From Rapana venosa (lineage: Eukaryota; Mollusca; Gastropoda; Neogastropoda; Muricidae), in NCBI GenBank assembly GCA_028751875.1, contig CM054144.1:17334044-17398043 (forward strand): a DNA stretch of 64,000 nt. Direction: 5' to 3'. Below the pieces are notes generated by a model. It was not told the DNA's origin. It saw only the letters and a list, made by a program, of their open reading frames with translations, and ran no database searches. The translations under genes and the position numbers were made by a program. Of the stretch, positions 34,713 to 47,394 are shown in pieces. Position 1 is the first letter of the stretch. Each line of letters opens with the position of its first letter.

Positions 34713-34749
34713 ACTTCTTCCTTTTTTGTCATGTTTCTCCCAGGGGAGG

Positions 34750-35320
34750 TTTGACATTGATGAGCCTTATCCATCTCTCTCTGTTTTGAGCTTCCTCCTT
34801 ATTTATGCCCCCTTTTTCTAAGATCATCCGCAATACAGGTAGCCCAGGTTTTGCTAGGTCTTCCCTTTGGTCTCTTTCCATCCACTACAAAGTTGATTGC
34901 TCTTTTTATGATGTGGTGGTCTGCTTTCCATTGAATGTGCCCAAACCAGCGCAGTCTATTGCTACTAGCTACAGACTTCAGATAATCAACTTTGCACATT
35001 CTCCATAGTTCTTTATTCGTGATTCTGTCTTCCCATTTGATCTTTGTCATGTAGCGTAGCATTGTCTGAACCATACAGGAGAACAGGTCTAATGCAGGCC
35101 TTATATATCAGAGAGCATCTCTCCAGTGGAATTTTCTGATTTCCGAGCAGACTTGCCAATTTTTCCAATTCTTCCAAGCACTCGCAATCCTGGTTCTGAC
35201 AGCTAACTCAGATTTTGCTTCGCAGCTCATCATCTCTCCCAGGTAGCAGAATTCATCTAGATGAAGAACAAAAAACAAAAAAAGGGAAAAAAATTCTGTC
35301 TCCACGAAATACTTCATCTT
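34750..35320 (-). mobile_element. LINE reverse-transcriptase 3' fragment, frameshifted
   Basis: Two minus-strand frames: LDEFCYLGEMMSCEAKSELA with RTRIASAWKNW (35108-35317), then MLRYMTKIKWEDRITNKELW with NRLRWFGHIQWK and KRPKGRPSKTWATCIADDL (34799-35074). FxYLGxMM...RIxxAWxxW...RLRWFGHxxR...GRPxxTW is the classic LINE C-terminal order. Frame is lost near 35080-35110. Confidence 0.9.
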
Positions 35321-35434
35321 GTAAGGTATCGAAGGAAACTTTAGGGGGGAGGGGTGGAGGAGACAAGGTTAGAGCAGAAAAGGACCAATTCTGGTGGCAA
35401 TATTTAAAAAAAAATCAAATTTCGTAAGTGACCA

Positions 35435-35640
35435 AGGTTCAGTGGTCAGTATAGTGGACAGCACAATGAAAGACTGTAGGTTCAAACCATAATTATAAGC
35501 AGCATATAGTGATCTGAAGACATTTCTGGGCCTCAGCTTGCTCATACCAGGATACTGAGAATGCTATGGGTTCAGTGGGAAAACCAGAAACACACCTCTG
35601 AGGTTTGTTCAATCTGATGATGCCATTTTGAGAGTGTTGC
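35435..35640 (+). mobile_element. Possible tRNA-derived SINE (other family)
   Basis: ggttcagtggtcagtatagtgg followed about 25 bp later by aggttcaaacc resembles A- and B-boxes. The downstream body is seen only once in the window, so the call is weak. Confidence 0.35.
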
Positions 35641-36007
35641 TCAAATTACCTGACCAACTCTGCAGTGTTTGTCTCTTTAACATCTGGTTGATACCAGGAT
35701 ATTTTGTGACAGTTACTGAAAAGTACAGCCCTGTCACTGTCTCAAAACTGCACTTCCATAGCATCCTAATTATGCTTACCACACCGACATCATAAGATGG
35801 ACAAAACTGCCTCTATTTCAGCGGTCAAATATAGGGAGACACATGCACTCATTCAGACATATGCACAAATTCACATTTGAACCATACGCTTACAACAGAC
35901 AAACAATAACTTTTGTCATAATGTGAGTGGCATGCCACCACAAAGTCCTTTTCTTTGATGAGATTCACAAAGCACAACAGCAGCAAGAAAAAAAAGAGAA
36001 GTATTTA

Positions 36008-36382
<375 letters not shown>

Positions 36383-36599
36383 TCAATGCCTTGAACCATC
36401 ATTTTTCTTGGATAGACATCCATTATCAATAGACTAGGTAGCCAAATGCTTGCAGACACATCCCCAGGGGAAAATGTTCATGTACATGTATTCTCACTTA
36501 CAAATTAGAACTGCTATGTTAAGTAATTCTATATTTAACACCCCCCCCAAAAAAAAAAAAAAAAAAGGTAATTAAAATATATACACACAAATAATCTCA

Positions 36600-36663
36600 T
36601 AGAGCACTTTGATTTGTCTCTGCAAGATATAACGCTCTATAAATTCCATTTATTATTATTATT
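36600..36663 (+). repeat. SINE tail module with (ATT)n
   Basis: gagcactttgatttgtctct...aacgctctataaattccatt(tATT)n, the same module as at 41055, 50165, 50885 and 51178. Confidence 0.75.
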
Positions 36664-37315
36664 TTAGAAAAAAAAGCGAATACTCTTTTTCTCACCAGAG
36701 CTCCTTTTGATCTTTGAGATGTGAATATGATCAAAACTGGCCGAGGCTTTTCTTCTAGTAATTTTTTTCCCTGTGCGATGTACTACAGAAATGTCCTTCA
36801 TTGTCATATCACAGTCCAGTTCTGTGCACATGTCTAATATATATTTCATCACAGTCCAGTTCTGTGCACATGTCTAATATATATTTTTTCAATGTCCTTA
36901 TCGTCTGTCTCAGCCATCCCAGTGATATTTTACGGATTCTCTTCTCTGGCATTGTTCCAGCTGGTCGATTTCATAACGTAGCAGCAGGTTGGATCTCTGA
37001 ACCTGCTGGGCAATCCTGTTATTTTCTTCTGAAAATGCCTCTACAAGAGTCGAAAGGGAGGTTTTTAAAGTTTTCAAAATTTCTTTCAATGAGGTCACAT
37101 AATTGTGGCAGCAAGACGTCTGCCACACAAATGGCAATGAGGTCATTTTCATTGTCTGGTTTTGAGTCACCTTTTTTCCCTTTGGACACAGTCTTCATGT
37201 TCAGTTCTCTCAGAACTCGTTTTATGAAGTCGTCTTTTATATTTTCACCGACTTCTGCTGTCTCACAAACAAGCTTCTTGCTCAAGGTGGCAGCAATCTG
37301 TTTTTTGTTGGCCAT
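36664..37315 (-). mobile_element. LINE ORF1-like fragment, two frame breaks
   Basis: Starts MANKKQIAATLSKKLVCETA, then a coiled-coil-like segment (EENNRIAQQVQRSNLLLRYE, IDQLEQCQRRESV) in a second frame. The end CTELDCDMTMKDISVVHRTG then KKITRRKASA is in a third. IExLEQYxRRxxVxIxGIPE...DIxxxHRxG is the pattern of ORF1 proteins of many aquatic LINEs. A 40-bp tandem duplication at 36806-36886 adds a frame change. It stops abruptly at the (ATT)n tail of the neighbouring module. Confidence 0.7.
36806..36886. repeat. 40-bp tandem duplication inside the ORF1 fragment
   Basis: Two almost identical copies of atcacagtccagttctgtgc + acatgtctaatatatatttc. The near identity means it is younger than the ORF1 decay around it. 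Confidence 0.95.
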
Positions 37316-37782
37316 TGATCTCGTGACTGAGACATTGCGTTCTGAGTAAATACTAGATCTAGATCTAAAAGAAGCAAGTATGGCGTTGGATACTCACAGA
37401 CAATGGTAGAATGAACAAAATGATAAAAACCAAATAAGAGGCTAATCTATAACAACAACAGAGTAATTTCACTAGTAAAGGGACACACGAACTTTCAAAA
37501 AAAAATCACGCTATAAATTTGCTGAAGGTTTGAAAATCTCCTAAAATACACAAACAATGCAGAGCACTGAAAGTAAAGTGTACTTTACACAGGAAAAGAT
37601 AACTCATACACACACACACACAAACACTTGCCAAACATCATACCACACTTACACTTCTCTCTCTCTGACACACGCACACACTTTTGCCAAAAATCATACC
37701 ACACTCAGACTTCACACTTTCATTCACACACACACACCAAAACAAAAAAAATCCACACCCAACTATCCGCCACCACACCCAC

Positions 37783-37935
37783 CTGTCTGTTGATACGGAT
37801 GAAGTCTTCAGGGGTCTTGGCCCACGGAGGCAGTTCCACATCGGAGACCACGATGTCGTCCTCCTGGGTGCCCAGCTCATACCTGTTGCTGTTCAACAGC
37901 ATCTCTGGCAGGAAGAAGAACTCTGGAATCAGCTC
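37783..37935 (-). CDS. NBEA: Neurobeachin exon g: BEACH core
   Basis: Fifty-one codons beginning ELIPEFFFLPEMLLNSNRYE, then LGTQEDDIVVSDVELPPWAK and TPEDFIRINRQ. The ELIPEFxFLPE and DVELPPWAKTPEDF motifs are diagnostic of the NBEA/LRBA branch. Phase 0 at both ends; acceptor attgcag, donor CAG/gtgggt. Confidence 0.96.
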
Positions 37936-38489
37936 CTGCAATACACAGAGTCTGCCAGTCAGCATTTTTGTCTCTTCAGCATAGTTTCTTTCTTTTTTGT
38001 GTGTTTTGCCTTTTATGAGACAAGTCTTACAAGACAAAGGTCTTTCAAGGCCAAAACTGTGGTGTGTGTGTGTGTGTGTGTGATATCTTCAGTTTAACGT
38101 CTATTCACATTTAGTGATTTTAGACAGGAAAAATCTAACAAGAAAAAGCAAACGATAACTGAAAAATGTGAGATAACAGTACTGAATAAAAACCAACTTT
38201 AACATACTACAAAAACTGAATGATTGGACTTTTTATCAACCCTAACACAATGTCCAACTATAACGATGGTTCAAACAGAATCTGATCCAGTGACAAACTA
38301 GGTACAGCAGGTACATGTGTGTGTGTGTTTGTGATATATATATATGTGCCCATGTGTAAGTGGATGTGTATAAATGAAACATAATCTAGTAACTTAAAAC
38401 AGCATTCAGTTCTGATCTGTTCTTTTACTGTTTCACTCTCTTCTATATGTAAAGCGCTTTTGTCTTCATTCTCTTTTTTGTTTGTATTA

Positions 38490-38790
38490 GTTTTAGGTTG
38501 GGTTTTTTTTTTAGTTCTTTGACTTTGGGGATGTATGCTGGGTATGTTCGGGTTTCCGTAACCCACCAAACGCCGACATGAATTACGGGGTCTTTGATCT
38601 TCTGCATGTGTGTATATACACAATGGAATTAACGCACTAGCAGGTCTGCACTTGACGTTGACCTGGGAAATGGTAAGAATCCCCCACCCTTAATTCACCA
38701 GACGCCACCAAGATCCAAACCCACGACTTCGTGGACTCCATTGGATTGAAGTCAAATGGTCTTCACCACTCGGCTGTAGTGTCCAACAGT
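38490..38790 (-). mobile_element. tRNA-derived SINE, family 2
   Basis: Minus-strand A-box CAGCCGAGTGG (38766-38776), then cgtgggtttggatctt as a decayed B-box, then a body with gtttggtgggttacggaaac. Body and head sequence are unrelated to family 1. Confidence 0.75.
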
Positions 38791-38834
38791 TTTAGTTAAG
38801 AAAGAAGTAAGCTGCGCGAGTTGCTGGGGCTGAC

Positions 38835-38954
38835 CTTGACATCAGAGGTGTCGCGCTGACAGTTCTTCCAGGCCTGGGAGATGGAGGCGAAGATGCGGTT
38901 GGGGTGATCGAACTTGCCTCCCTGCAGGTTCAGGAACATCGTTGTGAAGGGCTC
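38835..38954 (-). CDS. NBEA: Neurobeachin exon f: BEACH core
   Basis: Forty codons: [32 protein letters not shown] and QRDTSDVK. The GGKFDHPNR and RDTSDVKELIPEF blocks (the second completed by exon g) are standard BEACH motifs. Phase 0 at both ends; acceptor acacag, donor AAG/gtcagc. Confidence 0.95.
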
Positions 38955-38999
38955 CTGTGTCACACACACACGTACACACACAGAATATCTTCTTAGTCA

Positions 39000-39150
39000 C
39001 ACAGGAGGAGAAGGCCATTTGTGCAGGTGGGGACAGATGACAAAATTTACAAAACTGTAGGCGCATTGGGATTGGATGTAAAAAGAAATCACAAGAGTGC
39101 TTATTCTATTATCCTTGAAATAAAAGAACGAATAAAATAAAATAAGGCTA
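39000..39150 (+). mobile_element. SINE family 1, 3' half
   Basis: gaaggccatttgtgcaggtg...acaaaatttacaaaactgta...gcttattctattatccttga. No head; tail runs into ataaaataaaataa. Confidence 0.75.
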
Positions 39151-39369
39151 GGGTAACACAGTCATGTAAAAAAAACTTCACTCCTCATGGCCTTTCTTCC
39201 CTCTGTTTTTCAACTTTCTTCTCTCTCTCCTTTAACTCCTTGGGAAGTCAATTGGGGCACTGCACTGAAGATTTCCAGCTGTGCCCCTGGGGTAAGTTAA
39301 ACATTGCAAAGTTCATCCCTTTTCATACGCAGGGTGCATGCTATGTTCATGTTTTCTAAATCCACTGTG

Positions 39370-39374
39370 TTGTG

Positions 39375-39451
<77 letters not shown>

Positions 39452-39510
39452 TGTGTGTGTATGTAGTGTGTGGTGTGTGGTTGTGCGCGCGCGCGTGTAT
39501 GTATGCGAGT
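39370..39510. repeat. (GT)n-(GA)n-(GT)n-(GC)n compound microsatellite
   Basis: GT at 39370-39407, GA at 39408-39448, then GT and GC. Confidence 0.97.
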
Positions 39511-39796
39511 TACAGAGTAACTTAATGTGCGAGAGACAGAAGTATGAGCACAGCACAGTGAGTTGGTGATGCAAGATTTTATGTTATACATTGACAGCTC
39601 TTTATTCTTCTTCCTTTTTCTGTTAATGTTTTCTTCTATGTGTATTTTTTCTTCTTTTTTTTTCTTCTTCCATTATCAACATATAAAATGATATAACTGA
39701 TAAAAAAGAATTAAAAAATGTTTTAAAAATATAAAAACATATGCAAATTATGTGTATTTTCATCTTTTTTTCTTCTTCTTCTATTATTAACATATG

Positions 39797-39860
39797 ATGG
39801 CTGCATACAAAACCTCACCATTGGTGAACCTTGGAGCTCTAGCTGAGGAATTGAAATAAA
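39797..39860 (+). repeat. Dispersed repeat B copy (3' part)
   Basis: gcatacaaaacctcaccatt...ccttggagctctagctgagg; the stem pairs through two G-T wobbles. Confidence 0.75.
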
Positions 39861-39989
39861 AAAATCATTATCATCATCACCATTATCATCATCACCATTA
39901 TCAACATCATCATCACATGTCATCTCACAGGAATCACTTAAAACCTAAGTGTAAAAGCAGAAGGAAAAAAAGGCAGGCTGAGAACAGAC

Positions 39990-40130
39990 CATGCGGATGA
40001 GCCAGTTGAGGGTGAAGGCGGCAGTGGAGTAGTGCGTTCCGTAGTGGAAGGGAGGAATCTGGTCGTGCTCCCACGCGTTGTACCGCCCCTCAAAGTAGCT
40101 GCGCCTCGTTTCGTTCAGGGCACCGATCGG
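39990..40130 (-). CDS. NBEA: Neurobeachin exon e: BEACH core
   Basis: Forty-seven codons beginning [20 protein letters not shown], then [19 protein letters not shown] and TLNWLIRM. The [10 protein letters not shown] segment is a BEACH core motif. Phase 0 at both ends; acceptor cttttaag and donor ATG/gtctgt. Upstream (plus-strand right) is a short GAAA tract. Confidence 0.95.
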
Positions 40131-40495
40131 CTTAAAAGAAAGAAAGAAAGAAAGATACAAAACAATTTCAATATGTGGTGATCAATTCATACAAGGTCAA
40201 ACCAAACTTCATTACTCGACTGAAAATGGAGTTTTGGCCCAAAACTATGTTCTTGAATAAAAGCTTACGTAGCTGGTGCACACTCATGATCATTGAAATA
40301 TCAACAGTAGATCTACAAGCACTAAAATCCAACACAGAAATATCACATATTTATCCATTTATAAACACACACTCTCACAGAAGTGTACAATATCACTACA
40401 GTCATACCACTTTTAAAAAATGTTAAAAATCAACCCTAATGACTGTCCTTGGTGGTCAGCTAGGCCTGGCTGTGACCATTGTTTACTGGACGAAC

Positions 40496-40608
40496 CTTGG
40501 AGAGGTCCCTGTAGGTGGTGGCTGTGGACAGGTCCAGCTCCTCACTCTCGTAGTTCACCAGCACCCAGGGAAAGACGTGGTACTGGTTCAGATCATTGTA
40601 CGTTCGTC
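40496..40608 (-). CDS. NBEA: Neurobeachin exon d: BEACH core
   Basis: Encodes [20 protein letters not shown] then [18 protein letters not shown]. The YNDLNQYxVFPWV block is the BEACH family hallmark. Ser-Thr-Ala-Thr-Thr replaces the Leu-Pro-Gly-type stretch of vertebrate forms. Acceptor gctcag; donor is AAG/gttcgt, an unusual but valid GT donor. The exon ends on a codon boundary. Confidence 0.95.
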
Positions 40609-41039
40609 CTGAGCACAGAAAGATACACACATACAGTGTTGGATAGCTTGAAAACTTAGAAGCTGCTCTATAGCAAGCAAGTAAGCACACGCACACACAC
40701 ACACACATGCATACATGCACATGTGCAGACACACACACCAAGTATGTAATGCTTAATCTACTACTCTCAGAAAAATAAATTCGTTCATTCAAATTCATTT
40801 GTTCCCTTGACATCAGTTTGTATGTAGTTTTATATATTAATGAACATGATTACAGTGGGTTTTTTCTGCAATGCCATGAAACAATATCATAACCAATGCA
40901 CAACCTTTCCTAATCAGGTATTTGCTCTGTCTACATGATCAGTCATACCAATCATGTGCGTGTGTGTGCGTGCGTGTGTTTGTATACATTTGAATTTGTA
41001 AAAAAACTATTCATTGTAACTGGCTGCATGTGAATGAGT

Positions 41040-41115
41040 GGGATGAACGAAGCGCTTTGATTTGTTTTTTGCAAGATATGGCGCTATATATAAATTCCAT
41101 GCATTATTATTATTA
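41040..41115 (+). repeat. SINE tail module with (ATT)n
   Basis: agcgctttgatttgtttttt...ggcgctatatataaattcca then (ATT)n. Confidence 0.75.
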
Positions 41116-42027
41116 TAATCACTGAGACAGCGACTCAACAGTCCACTGGTTTTATGTGGAGTGAAGACATCTACAGTGTGATTTACTATCACGTACAGAC
41201 TGCAGTCTACAAACATTAACACAGTACAATCTGATCTTTCTCACCAAGACCTGAGAGGATTGAGGAATGTGTGAATGATGATGCTGATACAGACTAATAA
41301 GGGGCGCTATTCATATACAAATCTGGTTGCAGACGTTACCTCCCTTAGATCTTCTGAACATTCCTATAAACTTTTCTGTGTGCCAGGTGATCAAGTTTAT
41401 AACAGTGTGTAGCATAAGCAAGAACAATACAGTCAAATAACGTTTCATTTTCCAAAACAGATTTTTGTTAATGGCTGCAGGAAATTATGTAAATTCCTCT
41501 CTGATGAGTTTTGCCATCACCATACACGCTGCTCATGGTTGTTGCCCTGATGATCAAATCAATCATGAAAATGACTGAGTGATTATTTTATTAGATCCCA
41601 AACTACCATAATTATTATGGCGATGCACAGTACATCCTAAAAGCACCTGTGCCATCCTATTTAACAAAGACACATGCTGGTTTTTCAATGCTGAAAATTA
41701 AGGCCATTAAGAGTAAGATACTGGATAATGTCAAATGCTTTTCCAGTGCAAGTCTAATTCCATCAGCTAACAGAGTGCTCTTCTTTATCATTTGATTTCC
41801 TTCATATTACATGGCAAACTAACATGCAGTATAAAGTAATAGCAAAACCCAAGCTTGTTTGGAAAATGCAAATATTTTGGTGTATTTCAGCCTTCACTTA
41901 CATTACATGCATTCTACAAAATGAGGATCTTAAAAACAGTGATGGCACAAGTTTGTAACAAAGGTGAGATTCCAGACAAAATATTGCACATCACGATGAT
42001 AAAATGGATGTGTGATGTGGAGATCTA

Positions 42028-42381
<354 letters not shown>

Positions 42382-42404
42382 CTAATAAAGAACAGAAAAA
42401 GGTG

Positions 42405-42485
42405 GGAGGTGGCAGAGAAACGGTTGCATATGCAAAAAATCTCATCATTGGTGAACCCCAGAGCTCTAGCCAAGGAATGAAAACA
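42405..42485 (+). repeat. Dispersed repeat B copy
   Basis: cggttgcatatgcaaaaaat...ccccagagctctagccaagg; the stem no longer pairs fully. Confidence 0.75.
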
Positions 42486-42967
42486 AAAATTGGGCAGTGA
42501 CATGATTTAATCAATTATATTTGGCATCCTTATATGATTTGCACCCTTGCAAAATGCAGTCTTTCTGGGAGTTTTTGACATTGCATGAGCTTGCATGACT
42601 GTCTTTTTACTATTGACTAACCCCAATTAAAAGCAAAGCTTGTTTAGGTTATAGTGCAACACCAATCTTTTATTTTCATTTTGTCTTTCTTGTGTGTTTG
42701 TGCATTTCCCTACTGCAGAGTGTTTTTCTGTACAACTTTGCCAGTGACAATCCTCACACTGCCACGGGTGCTATCATGTGTCATGAATGCATGCTGCATT
42801 TGGAGGAGGCCTGGTCTCTCATCTCTGAAAGACTAGCACCCTGTCCACCGCCACAGACATAGTTACATGTGTAAGGGCTTCGGTCCATGAAACGGGAACT
42901 GTTACTGCTAGGGCATGGTCCTTAGCAAAGTTCATGATCTATGGAATGGAAGACTGTGACAGAGAGA

Positions 42968-43077
<110 letters not shown>

Positions 43078-43219
43078 GGGTCAGACAGATAGACAAACAG
43101 ACAGGCAGACTAGCCAGCTCAGGAAAGCAACTCAAGGAAGAACAACAACACACACCACACTCACCCACAAACACACACACAGAGCCAGCTAACCAGCCAG
43201 AGGGAGGGAGGCACACATC

Positions 43220-43256
<37 letters not shown>

Positions 43257-43274
43257 TAGAGACAGACAGCCTAC

Positions 43275-43377
43275 CTGGCCTGAGGAAGGCCGTACTTGAT
43301 GCCCACTCCCACACGGGGCAGCAGATCAATCACCTTCTTCACCGTCATGTGATCAGGAAAGGCAAACATGATGGCCG
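43275..43377 (-). CDS. NBEA: Neurobeachin exon b: end of PH-BEACH domain
   Basis: Encodes [20 protein letters not shown] then [15 protein letters not shown], the end of the PH-like domain and the start of the PH-BEACH linker. It takes two bases to finish the codon left by exon a and leaves two bases for exon c. Acceptor ttgacag; donor gtaggc. The 7.9-kb intron before it carries two minisatellites and many GA, CA and G tracts. A CA tract starts about 10 bp upstream of the acceptor. Confidence 0.95.
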
Positions 43378-43394
43378 CTGTCAACATACAACAC

Positions 43395-44100
43395 ACACAC
43401 ACACACACACACACGCACGCACGCACGCACACACACACACACACAGATTAACATTACACACACAGGATGTACACTTTACATACACGATTTTACACAGGAT
43501 GTACACTTTACATACACATACATGATTTTACACAGGAGTTCAACTTTACACAAACGTAACAGGATTTTACACAGGATTCTGACTTTACTAACACATGCAG
43601 AATTTTACATAGTATTTCAACTTTACATGCACATACAGGATTTTTACACAGAATCTCCACTTTACATACCCATACAGGATTTTACATGGGATGTACACGT
43701 TACATACACATACAGGATTTTACACGGGATGTACACTTTACACACACATATAGGATTTTACACAGGATTTCAACTTACATACAGGAGTTTACACAGGACA
43801 TACACTTTACATCACATACAGGATTTTACATAGGAGTTCAGCTTTACACAAACATACAGGATTTTACACAGGACTCTGACTTTACTAACACATACATAAG
43901 TTTACACAGGATTTCAACTTTACATGCACATACAGGATTTTACACAGGATTTACAATTTACAGACACATGCAAAATTTTACACAGGGATTTGACTTTCAC
44001 AGGTTTTTAAAAAAACAACTTTACCGATACACACAGGATTTAAGCTATACATACATATACAGGATTTAAACTTTTAATTTCAACTTTATATACACAAGGA
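43395..44100. repeat. (CA)n tract and a minisatellite of about 38 bp
   Basis: CA to about 43445, then degenerate units of the type caggattttacacaggatgt + acactttacatacacata to about 44100. Open frames across it are periodicity artefacts. Confidence 0.88.
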
Positions 44101-44247
44101 TTTGGAACCTTTCTTCATAAAAGAGATTGTTTTCTCTTTTGTAAAAACAAAACAAAACAAAACAAAACCACTCAATATAATCTGAATGCAGCTTGGTACA
44201 CAAGACTAAACATTTATGGGCACGTTACGGACCAAGTAAACAGCATG

Positions 44248-44251
44248 AGAG

Positions 44252-44338
<87 letters not shown>

Positions 44339-44360
44339 GGAGCGAGAGAGAGAGGCACAG
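44248..44360. repeat. (GA)n tract
   Basis: About 110 bp of GA, followed by (CAGA)-like units. Confidence 0.97.
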
Positions 44361-44691
44361 ACAAGACAGACATACATACACTCAGGCAGACAGAGACAGA
44401 AACACAATCACACAGACAGACAGATACAGAAAACTAACAGGAAAGAAAGCATCCAACAAAACAAAAGCAGAAGAAATCGTATCAAGCCAACTATAGCCAG
44501 CCTCCCACCACTGCTATGGTATGCTACTCTGCCCTGCCCTGCCCTGCCCTGCCCTGTACTGACTGTGTTATCGGTGTGATGCACCTGTGTGCTCTTCTTC
44601 ACTCAACCACCACTGATGCTGGGCCCCGTGAAGGGGAGGGGAGTGGGGGGGAGCATGGGGAGATAGGTAAGACATCGAGGAGGGAGGGGAG

Positions 44692-44694
<3 letters not shown>

Positions 44695-44736
<42 letters not shown>
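44695..44736 (+). repeat. G42 homopolymer
   Basis: 42 consecutive G inside a G-rich 170-bp region. (CCCTG)5 lies at about 44530-44556. Confidence 0.95.
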
Positions 44737-44737
<1 letters not shown>

Positions 44738-45089
44738 GTGGGGGAAAGGAAGAAAGAAGTGAGGAGAAAAAGAGAAAGGGAGGGAGTGGGGTGGGTGAAG
44801 ATTACGTGAGGCAGGAAAGTTGTAAGACTTAAGATGCAGCTATATGGACTAGTAGTGTAAAGCCATGAGAAGCTGGTAGGAAAAAAAAGGGAGTTGTGAT
44901 GAGGAACTTGGGGGGAGAGGGTAGGAGGGGTTGAGGAGTGGAGGGGGGGAGGAAGGAAGGAAAGAAAAAACAACCCCGCGAGGGGTGGGGGGACACATGG
45001 GGAGATAGACAGGGAGCAATCAGTGGCAGGGGCCTTATCCATCCCCTCCATCTCCATTGTCAGTCACACACCTCCCTTATCCTTCATGC

Positions 45090-45097
45090 CATCAGCA

Positions 45098-45130
<33 letters not shown>

Positions 45131-45410
45131 CACACACACGACACACGCACACCACCACCACCACACACGCACCACGCCACATCACACACCCACACATCGC
45201 ACTCACTCTCCTACTCACACACACACACGCACGCACGCACACACGCATACTCACACACCACACCACACACACAAGCACAAAAACACACGCACGCACACAC
45301 ACACATAGTGGCATGGATGTGAACACACATACACACACATACATCTCACACTCATTTTCTCACACACACGCACATACAGTCACAGACACAGACACACACA
45401 CAATGTCTGC
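45090..45410. repeat. (CA)n-rich tract
   Basis: CA with CG and CC interruptions, 320 bp. Confidence 0.95.
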
Positions 45411-45481
45411 ATTGCCTCACCCAGGGGAACAATTATGCAAGGCTCATGAGGAATTTATTTCCAATTAGCTTCGCCTTTTTC

Positions 45482-45487
<6 letters not shown>

Positions 45488-45516
<29 letters not shown>

Positions 45517-45590
45517 ACACACACACACGTGTGTGTGTGTGTGTGTGTGTGTGTTCGTGTGTGAGTGCGTGCACGCGCGCGCGTGTGTGT
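45488..45590. repeat. (CA)n/(GT)n inverted microsatellite
   Basis: CA (45488-45528) directly followed by GT (45529-45590), so it can fold as a long CA:GT hairpin. Confidence 0.9.
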
Positions 45591-45639
45591 TCTTATAGGT
45601 TCTCTCTTTTGCATATTATTTTCTTCTGCAACTTCTTTT

Positions 45640-45735
45640 TTTTTCAATGGCGTGAGAAAATAAATACACACAATAAGAATGCCTTTGAGATACGGAAGAA
45701 AGAAAGAAATAACACACACACATATATACCATTTT
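45640..45735 (-). repeat. Weak third copy of the 660-745 dispersed repeat
   Basis: The minus strand reads tattgtgtgtatttattttc in the same order as the other copies, but is clearly more diverged. Confidence 0.3.
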
Positions 45736-45910
45736 CTTCTTTTTTTCTTCCCTTTTTTTTTGGCTGTAGTGTTATTGCTCACCAAATCTCCTACACGGCG
45801 ATGGAATATTATAATATAAAATAGTAATAAGTGGTCATATCAAAATTAAAACCTGGTTTGGGATTTCTGCTCCTCAGGGTGTGTTGAATGCTTAATTAAC
45901 GAACACTCAC

Positions 45911-45965
45911 CAGGCGGAGGGATACAGACACCTGCAGTGTTATCAAAGCTGGAAAGCATTCTCAT
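45911..45965 (-). CDS. Possible alternative first exon of neurobeachin (speculative)
   Basis: An ATG in a fair context (aaccatgag) opens 18 codons, MRMLSSFDNTAGVCIPPP, plus one base to a strong donor CCTG/gtgagt. Its phase equals that of exon a, so it could splice to exon b. No acceptor precedes it, hence first-exon only. No promoter motif is evident. Confidence 0.2.
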
Positions 45966-46364
45966 GGTTTCGATTGAGAAGAGGGGTAAAAAAAAAATGA
46001 TCAAAGAATAATTATAAAACTGTGGTTAGATCGACTATGAAGTCTCCTACTGCTCTCCCTCCTGAATCTACATCACCTTCATTAAATTTTATGATGACGA
46101 AATATTTGATTGCATTTTCTGTTCTTTTTTCTTCTTCAATTTTTTCTTGCCCCATCTTTCTCATCAACGATATGATCCCATTCTGGGAGGAGAGGAGAGA
46201 CAGCAAAACCAGGTCACCAACCCACAATCCACTTTTCTCTGCAGCATGCACCTGTAGCAGGAACTGCCACACGTACAGACTGGTTGCCGAGTTTTTCTAG
46301 ACGTTGTTCCTTATAAGACTGAATTGAAAGAAGAGCCACATGTCTTCCAAGACGAAAGAGCCAC

Positions 46365-46760
46365 CTACTACTACTACTACTATACCACTATTACTACTAT
46401 ACACTACTACACAATCACTAATAATACTACTACTGACTACTGACACATACTACATATCACAACCACTAATATACTATACTACTACTACTACATACACTAC
46501 TACTACACTACCACACACACTATATAATACTACTATACTACTATACCACTACCACTATACACTAATATTACTACTACAACTAACGCCGCTCTCTGCGCTC
46601 TGCGCTCTGCTGCATCTGCTGACTACTATACTACTACATATACATACTATACTATACATACATCTAATAACTGTACACACACACCATACTGCTGCAGCTG
46701 TCTCTGCTGTGCTGCTAGCGCAACACTACTCGCCTACTACTCTGCTACACTAACTACCAC
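46365..46760. repeat. (CTA)n-rich degenerate tract
   Basis: ACT/CTA triplets with insertions; no gene. Confidence 0.85.
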
Positions 46761-47394
46761 TACGACACTAACCATGGCATTTCATTTTCATAAGTAACCA
46801 AGCCTATCTATTCATCAAGACTAGATCAGCAATCCGGCCATAATGCAACACAACAGACCCTCACTCTGTGGCACCTAAATTTTTCCATTTACTGATAACA
46901 GCACACACTGAAGCTGCAGACCCAGTCTGGTAGTCATATCTGGTAGAAGTAACCACTTCCTCACATAATTATTCTAACACACGTTTCATTAATCGAACAG
47001 TTGACTACCATCACAACGGCTCCCCCCTCCAAAATATTAAACCAACAACACCACTATGATAGAAAACAACATACCACTACACAAAAAACCCAAACAAAAA
47101 CAACAAACCCCAAACAAAAAGAGTAAATCGCAACACCAAACAAACACCCGTCCCCCCAAAAAAAATAAAAACATTTTTAAACCCAAACAAACCCGATTTT
47201 TGCAGCAGATCAATCCACGATGAGACAGGTCATGAGCTCAATCAGAGCACTAGAATTTCTTCTTCATACCAAGGTGACTATGACCATAAATCCTGAGCAT
47301 ATGGCAAAATCATCTGTTTGTTATCTTAGAAAACCGATTCACAATCGTAGAACATTCACATACTTAAACCACCAGTCCTATTGATAGACACTTG

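Noticed and set aside
46012..46272. 86-codon minus-strand frame (starts MWQFLLQVHAAEKSG)
   Set aside because: Composition looks almost protein-like, but there is no family match that I recognise and no splice sites that fit neurobeachin phases; it may be a decayed mobile element.
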